Source: Prorocentrum cordatum (taxonomy: Eukaryota > Sar > Dinophyceae > Prorocentrales > Prorocentraceae). From it: a DNA stretch of 23,407 bases. Made by a program: the position numbers and the translations under genes. The DNA lies in the NCBI GenBank assembly GCA_963575745.1, contig CAUYUJ010013925.1:413945-437351 (forward strand), in the 5' to 3' direction. Shown in pieces: positions 16,991 through 23,407 of the stretch (position 1 is its first letter; each line of letters begins with the position of its first letter). The notes beneath the pieces were generated by a model. That model worked only from the letters and a program-made list of their open reading frames with translations, did not search any database and was not told the origin of the DNA.

Positions 16991-17159
16991 TCGGAAGGGA
17001 CAGATCGCGAAGCTCTGCGAAGATGTCTCGGGCGCCGTGGCCTTTTCAGAGTGTTCCGGAATGTGCTGAGAGCGTTCTTGACCGCTCTGGAACGGATTTG
17101 TCCTCCTTCTGGCCCTTCCCTTAGGAGGCAACTACTGGGAGTTCTTCCTCGGAAAGATT
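16991..17159. other. Non-genic stretch
   Basis: No repeat or gene is recognised. The base composition is more even than in its surroundings. Confidence 0.35.
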
Positions 17160-17290
17160 AAGGAGGATTAAGCCCCATTGGGGGGCTCTTACGCCGGAGT
17201 GGGCCTCGGATTAAGCGAGATTAAGACGGATTAAGCGGGATTGAGCGGGATCAAGCCGGATTAAGCGGGACTAAGCTGGATGAAGCCGGA
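17160..17290 (+). repeat. GGATTAAGC decamer repeat
   Basis: Imperfect units of GGATTAAGCG or GGATTAAGCC occur from 17163 and in tandem from about 17209 to 17285, with variants such as GGATTGAGCG and GGATCAAGCC. Confidence 0.85.
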
Positions 17291-17700
17291 CTTCGGACCA
17301 GGGCAAAATCAGAATTTGACCTCCCAGGAGTTGCATCCGAACTTCCCGACATGTTCCTGGGGTGCTCGCTCTGGGGAGCTTCTTGGAGCCACTCGCAGCA
17401 CGCAGGTGTTGAGGCTGCGCCGAACGTGCGGCGACTGAGGCAGAACTTGGGGCCGAGCCGGAGTCGAGCAGATCGGGTACTTACGGGTGGGCCCCAGAAG
17501 GTCCCCAAAACGAGCATCTAAGCTCTGCGGCGCACGAAACCGTAGGATCCTGCCGGAAACGGTGCCTGGATCCTTGGAGTTCTCCTGGGAACCAGCTCGT
17601 CTGAGGGGCAACGATGGGGGGTCACTGGCATGGAGGGAGAGCCAACGACCTGGAATCGGGGATACATCGCCGATAGATCGGTGAGAGGCCCCGATAGTGA
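17291..17700. other. Non-genic stretch
   Basis: Overlapping short frames exist on both strands, and none is recognised. CCGATAGATCGG near 17663-17674 is a short palindrome. Confidence 0.4.
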
Positions 17701-17701
17701 A

Positions 17702-17756
17702 ACGAGGAGGAGGAGGAGGAGGAGGAGGAGGAGGAGGAGGAGGAGGAGGAGGAGGG
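17702..17756. repeat. GGA microsatellite
   Basis: About 18 nearly pure GGA units. Confidence 0.95.
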
Positions 17757-18025
17757 GTGGGGCCATCGGGCTCCTATCGGCGGCAAAAGGACGATACGGG
17801 GCCCATGCGTCCCTACCTATGCCTACCCCCGCCCCTATCGCTGCCCCTGATCTTCGTCCCGAGAGTCGCTCTCCGACTCGAAGAGCAAAAAACGCCATGC
17901 GCAGGCGGGCCCAGCGCGGATCCAAGAAGTCCGCGCGGGGCGCCAAAAGTTAATGTTTGTGGCGCTGGTTCTTCTTCGACCTGGGAGCCCGGAGGCGGCG
18001 AAGGGTCTGGACGCCACGGCCAGGG
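17757..18025. other. GC-rich stretch without a supported gene
   Basis: Frames on both strands are open because they continue from GGA tracts. No domain was seen. Confidence 0.4.
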
Positions 18026-18066
18026 TAGGGGAGGCCAGGGGAGGCCAGGGGAGGCCATGGGGAGGC
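18026..18066 (+). repeat. GGGGAGGCCA decamer repeat
   Basis: Four tandem decamers of GGGGAGGCCA with one variant unit. Confidence 0.85.
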
Positions 18067-18149
18067 CGGGGCTGCACTCCAGGACGCCGAGGGGAAGCGG
18101 GGCCGGGCGGGGCGGGGGACAGCGAGGCCAGGAGACCTCTGGACGAGGT

Positions 18150-18625
18150 GGGAGGGAAGGAGAGAGGGAGGAGGAGGAGGTAGAGGGAGGAGGAGGGAGA
18201 GGGAGGAGGGAGGGATGGGGAGGAGGGAGAGGAGGGGGAGGAGGAGGAGGAGGAGGAGGAGGAGAGGAGGAGGAGGAGGAGGAGGAGGAAGAGGAACCCC
18301 CACTCCCTCATGCGGACGTCTGCTGTTACGCCCGTCGGGTCTTCGCGGCGCGGCGCTGCGCCGGCCGCGCGGGGCGGGTGGGGAGGGCCGAGGGACGAGG
18401 GAGGAGGAGCAGGAGGGAGGAGGAGGACGAGGGAGGAGGGAGGAGGGAGGAGGAGGAGGAGGAGGAGGAGGAGGAGGAGGACGAGGGAGGAGGGAGGAGG
18501 AGGAGGAGGGGAGGAGGAGGAGGAGAGGAGGGAGTGAGGAGGAGGAGGAGGAGGAGGAGGAGGAGGAGGAGGAGGAGGAAGCGGAGGAGGAGGAGGCGGA
18601 GGAGGAGGAGGAGGAGGAGGCCGAA
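18150..18625. repeat. GGA/GGGA-rich region
   Basis: There are three GGA-rich blocks (about 18160-18290, 18400-18530 and 18536-18620). They are separated by a GC-rich unique segment at about 18295-18390 and a short GAGTGAGG break. The 497-codon plus frame and the 318-codon minus frame that cross this area are made largely of Gly, Arg, Glu, Ser and Pro runs. I do not call them. Confidence 0.92.
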
Positions 18626-18880
18626 AGGCTGGAAGGCCGAAAGGTGGCCCGCGTCACGGGCCGAACGCAGCCCCGCAGGGCAGCAGGGGCGGCGAGCAGC
18701 CCGAGGGCCCCACCAGACGGGCGCACCCGAGCAGCGGCCCTCCCAAGAGAGGGAAGGCCGCGGCCAGGGCCCCGCCCCCCCCCCCGACACGGGCGGAAGA
18801 CCATCGGGCCACCGAGCGCAGCCACCCACCCAGACCCCCTCGCGTCATGAACAATTAACTCATGGCGGGAGGCGTTTCCC
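18626..18880. other. GC-rich non-genic stretch
   Basis: No gene or repeat is recognised. A C run lies at about 18775-18785. Confidence 0.35.
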
Positions 18881-19030
18881 AATTTTCGGCCTCCGGGGGC
18901 CCTCACCGGCCCTCGGGAGCGTCAAGAACAACGACTCCAGGATGCAAAGCCGGTCATGGGGAGAGGGTCGCGGGACCTCTGGGGGTCGACGCCATGGAAA
19001 GATCATGACGTCGGGGGTCGATCTGGGAAG
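18881..19030 (+). repeat. Dispersed repeat family A, copy 4 (most complete)
   Basis: This copy has all landmarks in order: TTTTCGGCC, GGCCCTCACCGGCCCTCGGG, CGTCAAGAACAACGACTC, CCGGTCATGGGGAGAGGGTC, GGGGGTCGACGCCATGG, ATCATGACGTCGGGGGTC. It is uninterrupted where copy 3 carries repeat C. Confidence 0.75.
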
Positions 19031-19194
19031 GCCGCCCCCCCACCCCGGGAACCCCGCGGCCCCGCACGGAGCAGCCCCAACCAGAAAAGACAGCAGCATG
19101 TCGAGCCGAGCTCACGCAGCTGCGCACACGCACAGCCACTCGCCCTCGGCGGCTGGCCTCTCCGGGCACAGGCGAGAGGCTCCAGCGTGAACGG

Positions 19195-19410
19195 CATCCT
19201 CCGCCCTCGCTGTCCTTGCTCCCCGTCTGCCCAACGACGCGGAGCGGAGGCCCTCTGCGGAGAGCCCGCACCGCCGGCGCGGCCTCGTGCTCCTCGGAAA
19301 CCGGGCTCGAGGCCGTCGACGGCCTGCAGGACCCGATCGCTGAGGCCGCCCCCCGCGTCAGCGAGACGACGATCGGCACCCCGACGCTGCCATCCGCACG
19401 CCCAGGCTCG
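19195..19410 (-). pseudogene. Possible coding remnant, minus strand
   Basis: Two minus frames are protein-like in succession: GSVGVPIVVSLTRG, then after a frame change LSDRVLQAVDGLEPGF. Codons in each piece favour G or C at the third position, as in dinoflagellate exons. The frame change and the GC-rich background make this weak. It might belong with the coding-like text at 19895-20275, the two being separated by family A copy 5. Confidence 0.15.
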
Positions 19411-19567
19411 GCGCCGGCAGCGCCTCCGGCGCTCCGCGGGGGGCACGCGCCAGCCGGGCGGCTGCGGCAGCGCGCCGGCGGCGGGTCCCCCCGCAGCCGC
19501 GCCCCCGGCGGGCCTGGCGGGGCGCCCCGCGGCCTCGGCGGGGGGGCCCAGGCCAGGCTGCGCCGAG

Positions 19568-19710
19568 ATCCCACACTCCCCACGTCGTGCTCCTCTCGTG
19601 GCGTCGACCCCCTCGAGCTCTCGACCCGCTCCCCGGGACCCGTGTCTCCTCCTGGGTCGTTCTGTGGACGGCCCCGAGGGCCGCTCGGGGCCTCCAGAAG
19701 GGCCGAAAAC
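19568..19710 (-). repeat. Dispersed repeat family A, copy 5 (minus)
   Basis: On the minus strand it reads TTTTCGGCCC, GGCCCTCGGGGCCGTCC, GGTCCCGGGGAGCGGGTCGA, GGGGGTCGACGCCA, GCACGACGTGGGG. It is the most diverged copy. Confidence 0.65.
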
Positions 19711-19894
19711 AGAGAGAAAAGCCTTCCGTCGCGCTTTTGCCATGGCTCGAGGGGGTCTGGGAATGGCTCCCGCGGCATTCCCAGGGACGCCCCGGGCCGG
19801 CCGGGCGGCGGCGGCAGCGCCGGCGGAGGCCCCAGCGCTCTGCATGCTCATGTCCAACGCGTCGTGCTCGAGCCTCCACGTGGCACGGCGGCAA

Positions 19895-20275
19895 AATCCT
19901 CCGCCGACGCTTGGTTGGCCTCGGCTGTGGCCGTCCAGCTCCGCGTCGGCGCGTCAGCGACGGCGGCCTGCGCCCCGAGCCCCTGGAAGGAGTCGACGTC
20001 CTGCGTCGGCAGCTCCGCGAGCTTGACGATGCTGCTCTCCAGGCACTCGTCCTGAGGGATGCAAGCTTCGCCAGCGGCGTCGTCCCCGCGTCGATCGGCC
20101 GGCCTAGGTATTCGCCCCAAGCGGCTGCAGGCACTCGGCCTCCTGGACCTCGGCGAACTCCTCTTTCTGCTCGGCAGCGGTACGCTGCCCAGCATGCCCA
20201 GCGGTGCGCCAAGCACGACCCTCATCGTGGGCGTCGCCGAGAACATCGGTCACCTCCACGACCTTCACCCCCAAC
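19895..20275 (-). pseudogene. Coding-like remnant of an unknown gene, minus strand, frame-broken
   Basis: Reading leftwards, the frame from 20275 gives LGVKVVEVTDVLGDAHDEG and EEFAEVQEAECLQPL, then stops at TAG near 20105-20107. A second frame takes over with GEACIPQDECLESSIVKLAE, DVDSFQGLGAQAAVADAP and ANQASAEDFAAV, ending near 19895. Nearly every codon in both pieces ends in G or C, and the peptides are mixed and acidic, unlike the low-complexity frames around them. A frameshift or an unrecognised intron separates the two. Repeat C abuts the start at 20276 and may have cut the gene. No family is recognised. Confidence 0.3.
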
Positions 20276-20435
20276 ATGAAGGGGCCCCAGGACACACAAA
20301 TAAATACACACAAATAAAAAGATTCCCTATATGTTCCTATATTTTCTCGGTTTTTGTCTTCCCCCCCACTTCCTATATTTTCTTATATTTTCCTGGGAAT
20401 CGACGATTAATGTGTCTGTGTGCTTTTTCCCCTCC
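20276..20435 (+). mobile_element. Repeat C, copy 2: 160 bp MITE-like insertion
   Basis: This copy matches 16112-16271 along its whole length, with the same start (ATGAAGGGGCCC) and end (CCCCTCC). The flanks carry CACCCCCAAC on the left (20266-20275) and CACCCCAAC on the right (20442-20450), six bases beyond the shared end. These could be a target duplication if the element end includes GGATA. It abuts the minus-strand coding remnant. Confidence 0.55.
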
Positions 20436-20760
20436 GGATAACACCCCAACCCTGGGGCGCGGAGCGCCCGAGGGGCGCCGCCAGAGGCGGCGCCAGGCTG
20501 TTGAGACCGCCCTGGACTACCCGGGGCCTGCTGGGGCCAGCTGGGACCTACTCGGGGGGCCTGTTGAGGCCAGCTGGGTATACCTGGGAGGGGGCTGTGC
20601 GCAACCCCAATTCCTATCTCAAGGGTCTCCCGCAGATTGCAGGAACGCCTGGGGCTGTTCAGGAAATCCGCAGGGTTCCCGAGGGAATCCCCTGGATCCC
20701 GTTGGCCCTCCCCTCCTTCAGGAGCCACCGGGGTGCCCGATGGCATCCGTACAGAGCACT
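20436..20760. other. Non-genic stretch with a short tandem duplication
   Basis: GCCTGYTGRGGCCAGCTGGG occurs at 20526 and 20559. The rest is unique GC-rich sequence without a supported gene. Confidence 0.5.
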
Positions 20761-20808
20761 CATTTGTAATTCCGGTCATTTGTAATTCCGGTCATTTCCA
20801 ATTCCGGC
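20761..20808 (+). repeat. 16-mer CATTTGTAATTCCGGT, three copies
   Basis: Three tandem units start at 20761, 20777 and 20793; the third reads CATTTCCAATTCCGGC. An inverted partial copy, CGAATTGCAAATG, follows at about 20812-20824. Confidence 0.9.
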
Positions 20809-20956
20809 CACGAATTGCAAATGAGAGGTGCCGACGGGAAGGCATGTGCTCAAGCGCGACGCCCAACGTGTCTCCAAAGCGTCAGGGCGCAACTTCTGCT
20901 TACGCTCGTAAAAGATCAAACTAATAACGGCAACAGCAACGTCGTCGCCGTTCCGT
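20809..20956. other. Spacer before the palindrome cluster
   Basis: Unique sequence. No feature was recognised. Confidence 0.3.
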
Positions 20957-21169
20957 GTGACACGCAGGATTTGCGTGTCACGTCTACGCGACACGCAAAT
21001 CCTGCGTGTCGCGTCGCCCGGCCGCCCCGAGCGCGTTCCGGGTGACACGCAGGATTTGCGTGCCACGTTTACTTACGCGACGCCGCCCCGAGCGCGTTCC
21101 GTGTGACGTGACACGCAGAATTTGCGTGTCGCGTAGTCGACGTGACACGCAAATCCTGCGTGTCACGTC
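20957..21169. repeat. Cluster of five short palindromes at the satellite edge
   Basis: Hairpins occur at 20957-20981 (10 bp arms, spacer GGATT), 20986-21014 (12 bp arms, spacer AATCC), 21042-21066 (10 bp arms, one mismatch, GGATT), 21110-21130 (8 bp arms, GAATT) and 21139-21169 (13 bp arms, AATCC). All share the arm core GACACGCA/TGCGTGTC. CCGCCCCGAGCGCGTTCCG precedes the third and fourth. The main satellite to the right uses the same core. Confidence 0.88.
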
Positions 21170-21280
21170 AGTCTGAAGCCTCAAGGCCGCCGAGTGACTG
21201 ACACGCAGGCTTCGCGTGTCGCCCCCGGTCTCTGGACCTCCAGGAGCGCCACGGTCCCCGACCCTTGGCCCCCTCCTGCT

Positions 21281-23407
21281 GGGGCCCGCGTGACACGCAG
21301 ATTCTGCGTGTCCCCGCCCCGGCCCCCGGACCCCCGGCGTGCGACACGCAGATTTTGGGCCCGCGTGACACGCAGATTCCGCGTGTCCCCACCCCAGCCC
21401 CCAGGACCCCTGGCGTGCGACACGCAGATTTTGCGTGTCCGCCCCCCTGGCGGGGCCCGCGTGACACGCAGATTCTGCGTGTCCCCACCCCGGCCACCCA
21501 GACCCCCGGCGTGCGACACGCAGATTTGGCGTGTCCGCCCCCCTGGCGGGGCCCGCGTGACACGCAGATTCCGCGTGTCCCCGCCCCGGCCCCCAGGACC
21601 CCTGGCGTGCGACACGCAGATTTTGGGCCCGCGTGACACGCAGATTCCGCGTGTCCCCACCCTGGCCCCCAGGACCCCTGGCGTGCGACATGCAGATTTT
21701 GCGTGTCCGCCCCCCTGGCGGGGCCCGCGTGACACGCAGATTCTGCGTGTCCCCACCCCGGCCTCCGGACCCCCAGCGCGCGACAGGCAGATTTTGGGCC
21801 CGCGTGACACGCAGATTCCGCGTGTTCCCACCCCGGGCCCCCAGGACCCCTGGCGTGCGACACGCAAATTTTGCGTGACCGCCCCCCTGGCGGGGCCCGC
21901 GTGACACGCAGATTCTGCGTGTCCCCACCCTGGCCCCCGAAACCCGGCCGTTGCGACACGCAGATTTTGGGCCCGCGTGACACGCAGATTCCGCGTGTCC
22001 CCACCCCGGCTCCCAGGACCCCTGGCGTGCGACACGCAGATTTTGCCTGTCCGTCCCCCTGGCGGGGCCCGCGTGACACGCATATTCTGCGTGTCCCCAC
22101 CCTGGCCCCCGGAACCCTGGCGTTCGACGCGCAGATTTTGGGCCCGCGTGACACGCAGATTCCGCGTGTCCCCACCCCGGGCCGGCCCCCAGGACCCCTG
22201 GCGTGCGACACACAGATTTTGCGAGTCCGCCCCCCTAGCGGGGCCCGCGTGACACGCAGATTCTGCGTGTCCCCACCCCGGCCCCCGGACCCCCGGCGTG
22301 CGACGCGCAGATCTTGGGCCCGCGTGACACGCACATTCCGCGTGTGTCCACCCCGGCCCCCAGGACCCCTCCCTGGCGTGCGACACGCTGATTTTGCGTG
22401 TCCGCCCCCCTGGCGGGGCCCGCGTGACACGCAGATTCTGCGTGTCCCCACTACAGCCCCCGGACCCCCGGCGTGCGACACGCAGATTTTAAGCCCGCGT
22501 GACACGCAGATTCCGCGTGTCCCCACCCCGGCTCCCAGGACCCCTGGCGTGCGACACGCAGATTTTGCGTGTCCGCCCCCCTGGCGGGGCCCGCGTGACA
22601 TGCAAATTCTGCGTGTCCCGACCCCGGCCCCCCCCAGACCCCCGGCGTGCGACACGCAAATTTTGGGCCCGCGTGGCACGCAGATTCCGCGTGTCCCCAC
22701 CCCGGCCCCCAGGACTCCTGGCGTGCGACACGCAGATTTTGCGTGTCCGCCCCCCTGGCGGGGCCCGCGTAGATTCTGCGTGTCCCCACCCCGGCCCCCG
22801 GACCCCCAGCGCGCGACGCGCAAATTTTGGGCCCGCGTGACACGCAGATTCCGCGTGTCCCCACCCCGGCCCCCAGGACCCATGGCGTGCGACACGCAAA
22901 TTTTGCGTGTCCGCCCCCCTGGCGGGGCCCGCGTGACACGCAGATTCTGCGTGTCCCCACCCCGGCCCCCGGACGCCCGGCGTGCGACGCGCAGATCTTG
23001 GGCCCGCGTGACACGCAGATTCCGCGTGTCCCCACCCCAGCCCCCAGGACCCCTGGCGTGCGACACGCAGATTTTGCGTGTCCGCCCCGCTGGCGGGGGC
23101 CAGCGTGACACGCAGATCGCTGTGTCCCCACCCCGGCACCGAAACCCCCGGCGTGCGACACGCAGATTTTGGGCCCGCGTGACACGCAGATTCTGCGAGT
23201 CCCCACCCCGGCCCCCAGGACCCCTGGCGTGCGACACGCAGATTTTGCGTGACTGCCCCCCTGGTGGGGCCCGCGTGACACGCAGATTCTGCGTGTCCCC
23301 ACCCCGGCCCCCGGACCCCCGGCGTGCGACGCGCAGATTTTGGGCCCGCGTGACACGCAGATTCTGCGCGTCCCCACCCCAGCCCCCAGGACCCCTGGCG
23401 TGCGACA
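21281..23407. repeat. Palindrome-rich satellite with a 172 bp higher-order period
   Basis: The marker CGGGGCCCGC recurs at 21451, 21547, 21719, 21891, 22063, 22239, 22414, 22585, 22759 and 22923, and near 23094 and 23265 in altered form. The spacing is mostly 171-176. Each period is a dimer of a monomer of about 96 bp and a shorter one of about 77 bp that lacks roughly 19 bases after CAGATTTT. Each monomer starts GCGTGACACGCAGATT, continues CTGCGTGTCCCC or CCGCGTGTCCCC, and later has GCGTGCGACACGCAGATTTT. About twelve periods are present and the array leaves the window. Frames crossing it are by-products. Confidence 0.95.

Noticed and set aside
17697-19190. A 497-codon plus-strand ORF and a 318-codon minus-strand ORF
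   Set aside because: Both are mostly Gly, Arg, Glu, Ser and Pro runs from GGA/TCC microsatellites joined to family A repeat sequence.
21168-23237. A 689-codon minus-strand ORF and several 200-400-codon relatives, rich in Arg and Gly
   Set aside because: They lie wholly in the 172 bp satellite. The period is not a multiple of three, the peptides simply cycle through three readings, and no domain is seen. I keep only the lack of stops as an observation.
20957-23407. CRISPR-like array (regular palindromic repeats)
   Set aside because: The sequence between the palindromes is itself repeated, the period is 172 bp, no cas genes occur, and the genome is eukaryotic.

Overview
The window looks like nuclear DNA of a dinoflagellate. 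The strongest evidence is a tandem relict of the dinoflagellate spliced leader (DinoSL) at 8046-8081 on the minus strand, placed exactly upstream of a LINE-type retrotransposon. The GC-rich sequence, very high load of simple repeats, dispersed repeats and sparse coding sequence agree with this. No rRNA, tRNA, CRISPR or prokaryotic operon was seen. The species cannot be named from the sequence.

Layout. 1-2400 is non-coding DNA with one copy of a dispersed repeat (family A) and three separate foldback (inverted-repeat) elements. 2400-3043 holds two long TCC/GGA tracts in opposite orientation around a 300 bp unique spacer. 3044-8081 is a nearly complete but dead non-LTR retrotransposon on the minus strand: spliced-leader relict, short leader, ORF1 (coiled coil plus an RRM-like region, one in-frame stop), ORF2 (AP-type endonuclease, reverse transcriptase, C-terminal zinc-knuckle-like motif; at least three frameshifts and one stop), a very short 3' tail, then a microsatellite. 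GGA repeats flank it on both sides. 8121-9290 has a 60 bp repeat (family E) shared with 16580-16639, and a candidate 5' end of a host gene with a trans-splice acceptor, a 16-codon first exon and a possible second exon.

9289-11975 is a satellite island. Two inverted copies of dispersed repeat D flank a run of short satellites: the octamer GGGCTATA, an 86 bp duplication, the decamer GGTGTCCCGC, GAT repeats punctuated by GGTGTCCCG, a 12-mer rich in GATCGAT, GGGCTATA again, and GGGCACCC. 11976-14470 is mostly non-genic, with a weak 176-codon ORF, a 78 bp in-frame duplication and a long CT microsatellite. 14475-17290 is a mosaic of dispersed repeats A, B, C and E, a fourth foldback, a GGA-bearing tandem duplication, a roughly 68 bp tandem repeat and a GGATTAAGC repeat. 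Repeat C (160 bp) appears inserted inside a copy of A. 17700-18630 is GGA-rich. 19195-20275 has coding-like but frame-broken sequence on the minus strand.

20957-23407 begins with five short near-perfect palindromes whose spacers are mirror images (GGATT or AATCC). It then becomes a satellite with a higher-order period of about 172 bp, carrying about three hairpins per period and running off the window end. Apart from the LINE ORFs I cannot support any complete host gene. The most interesting features are the spliced-leader-capped LINE, the palindrome satellite with its graded edge, and the several unrelated foldback or MITE-like elements.
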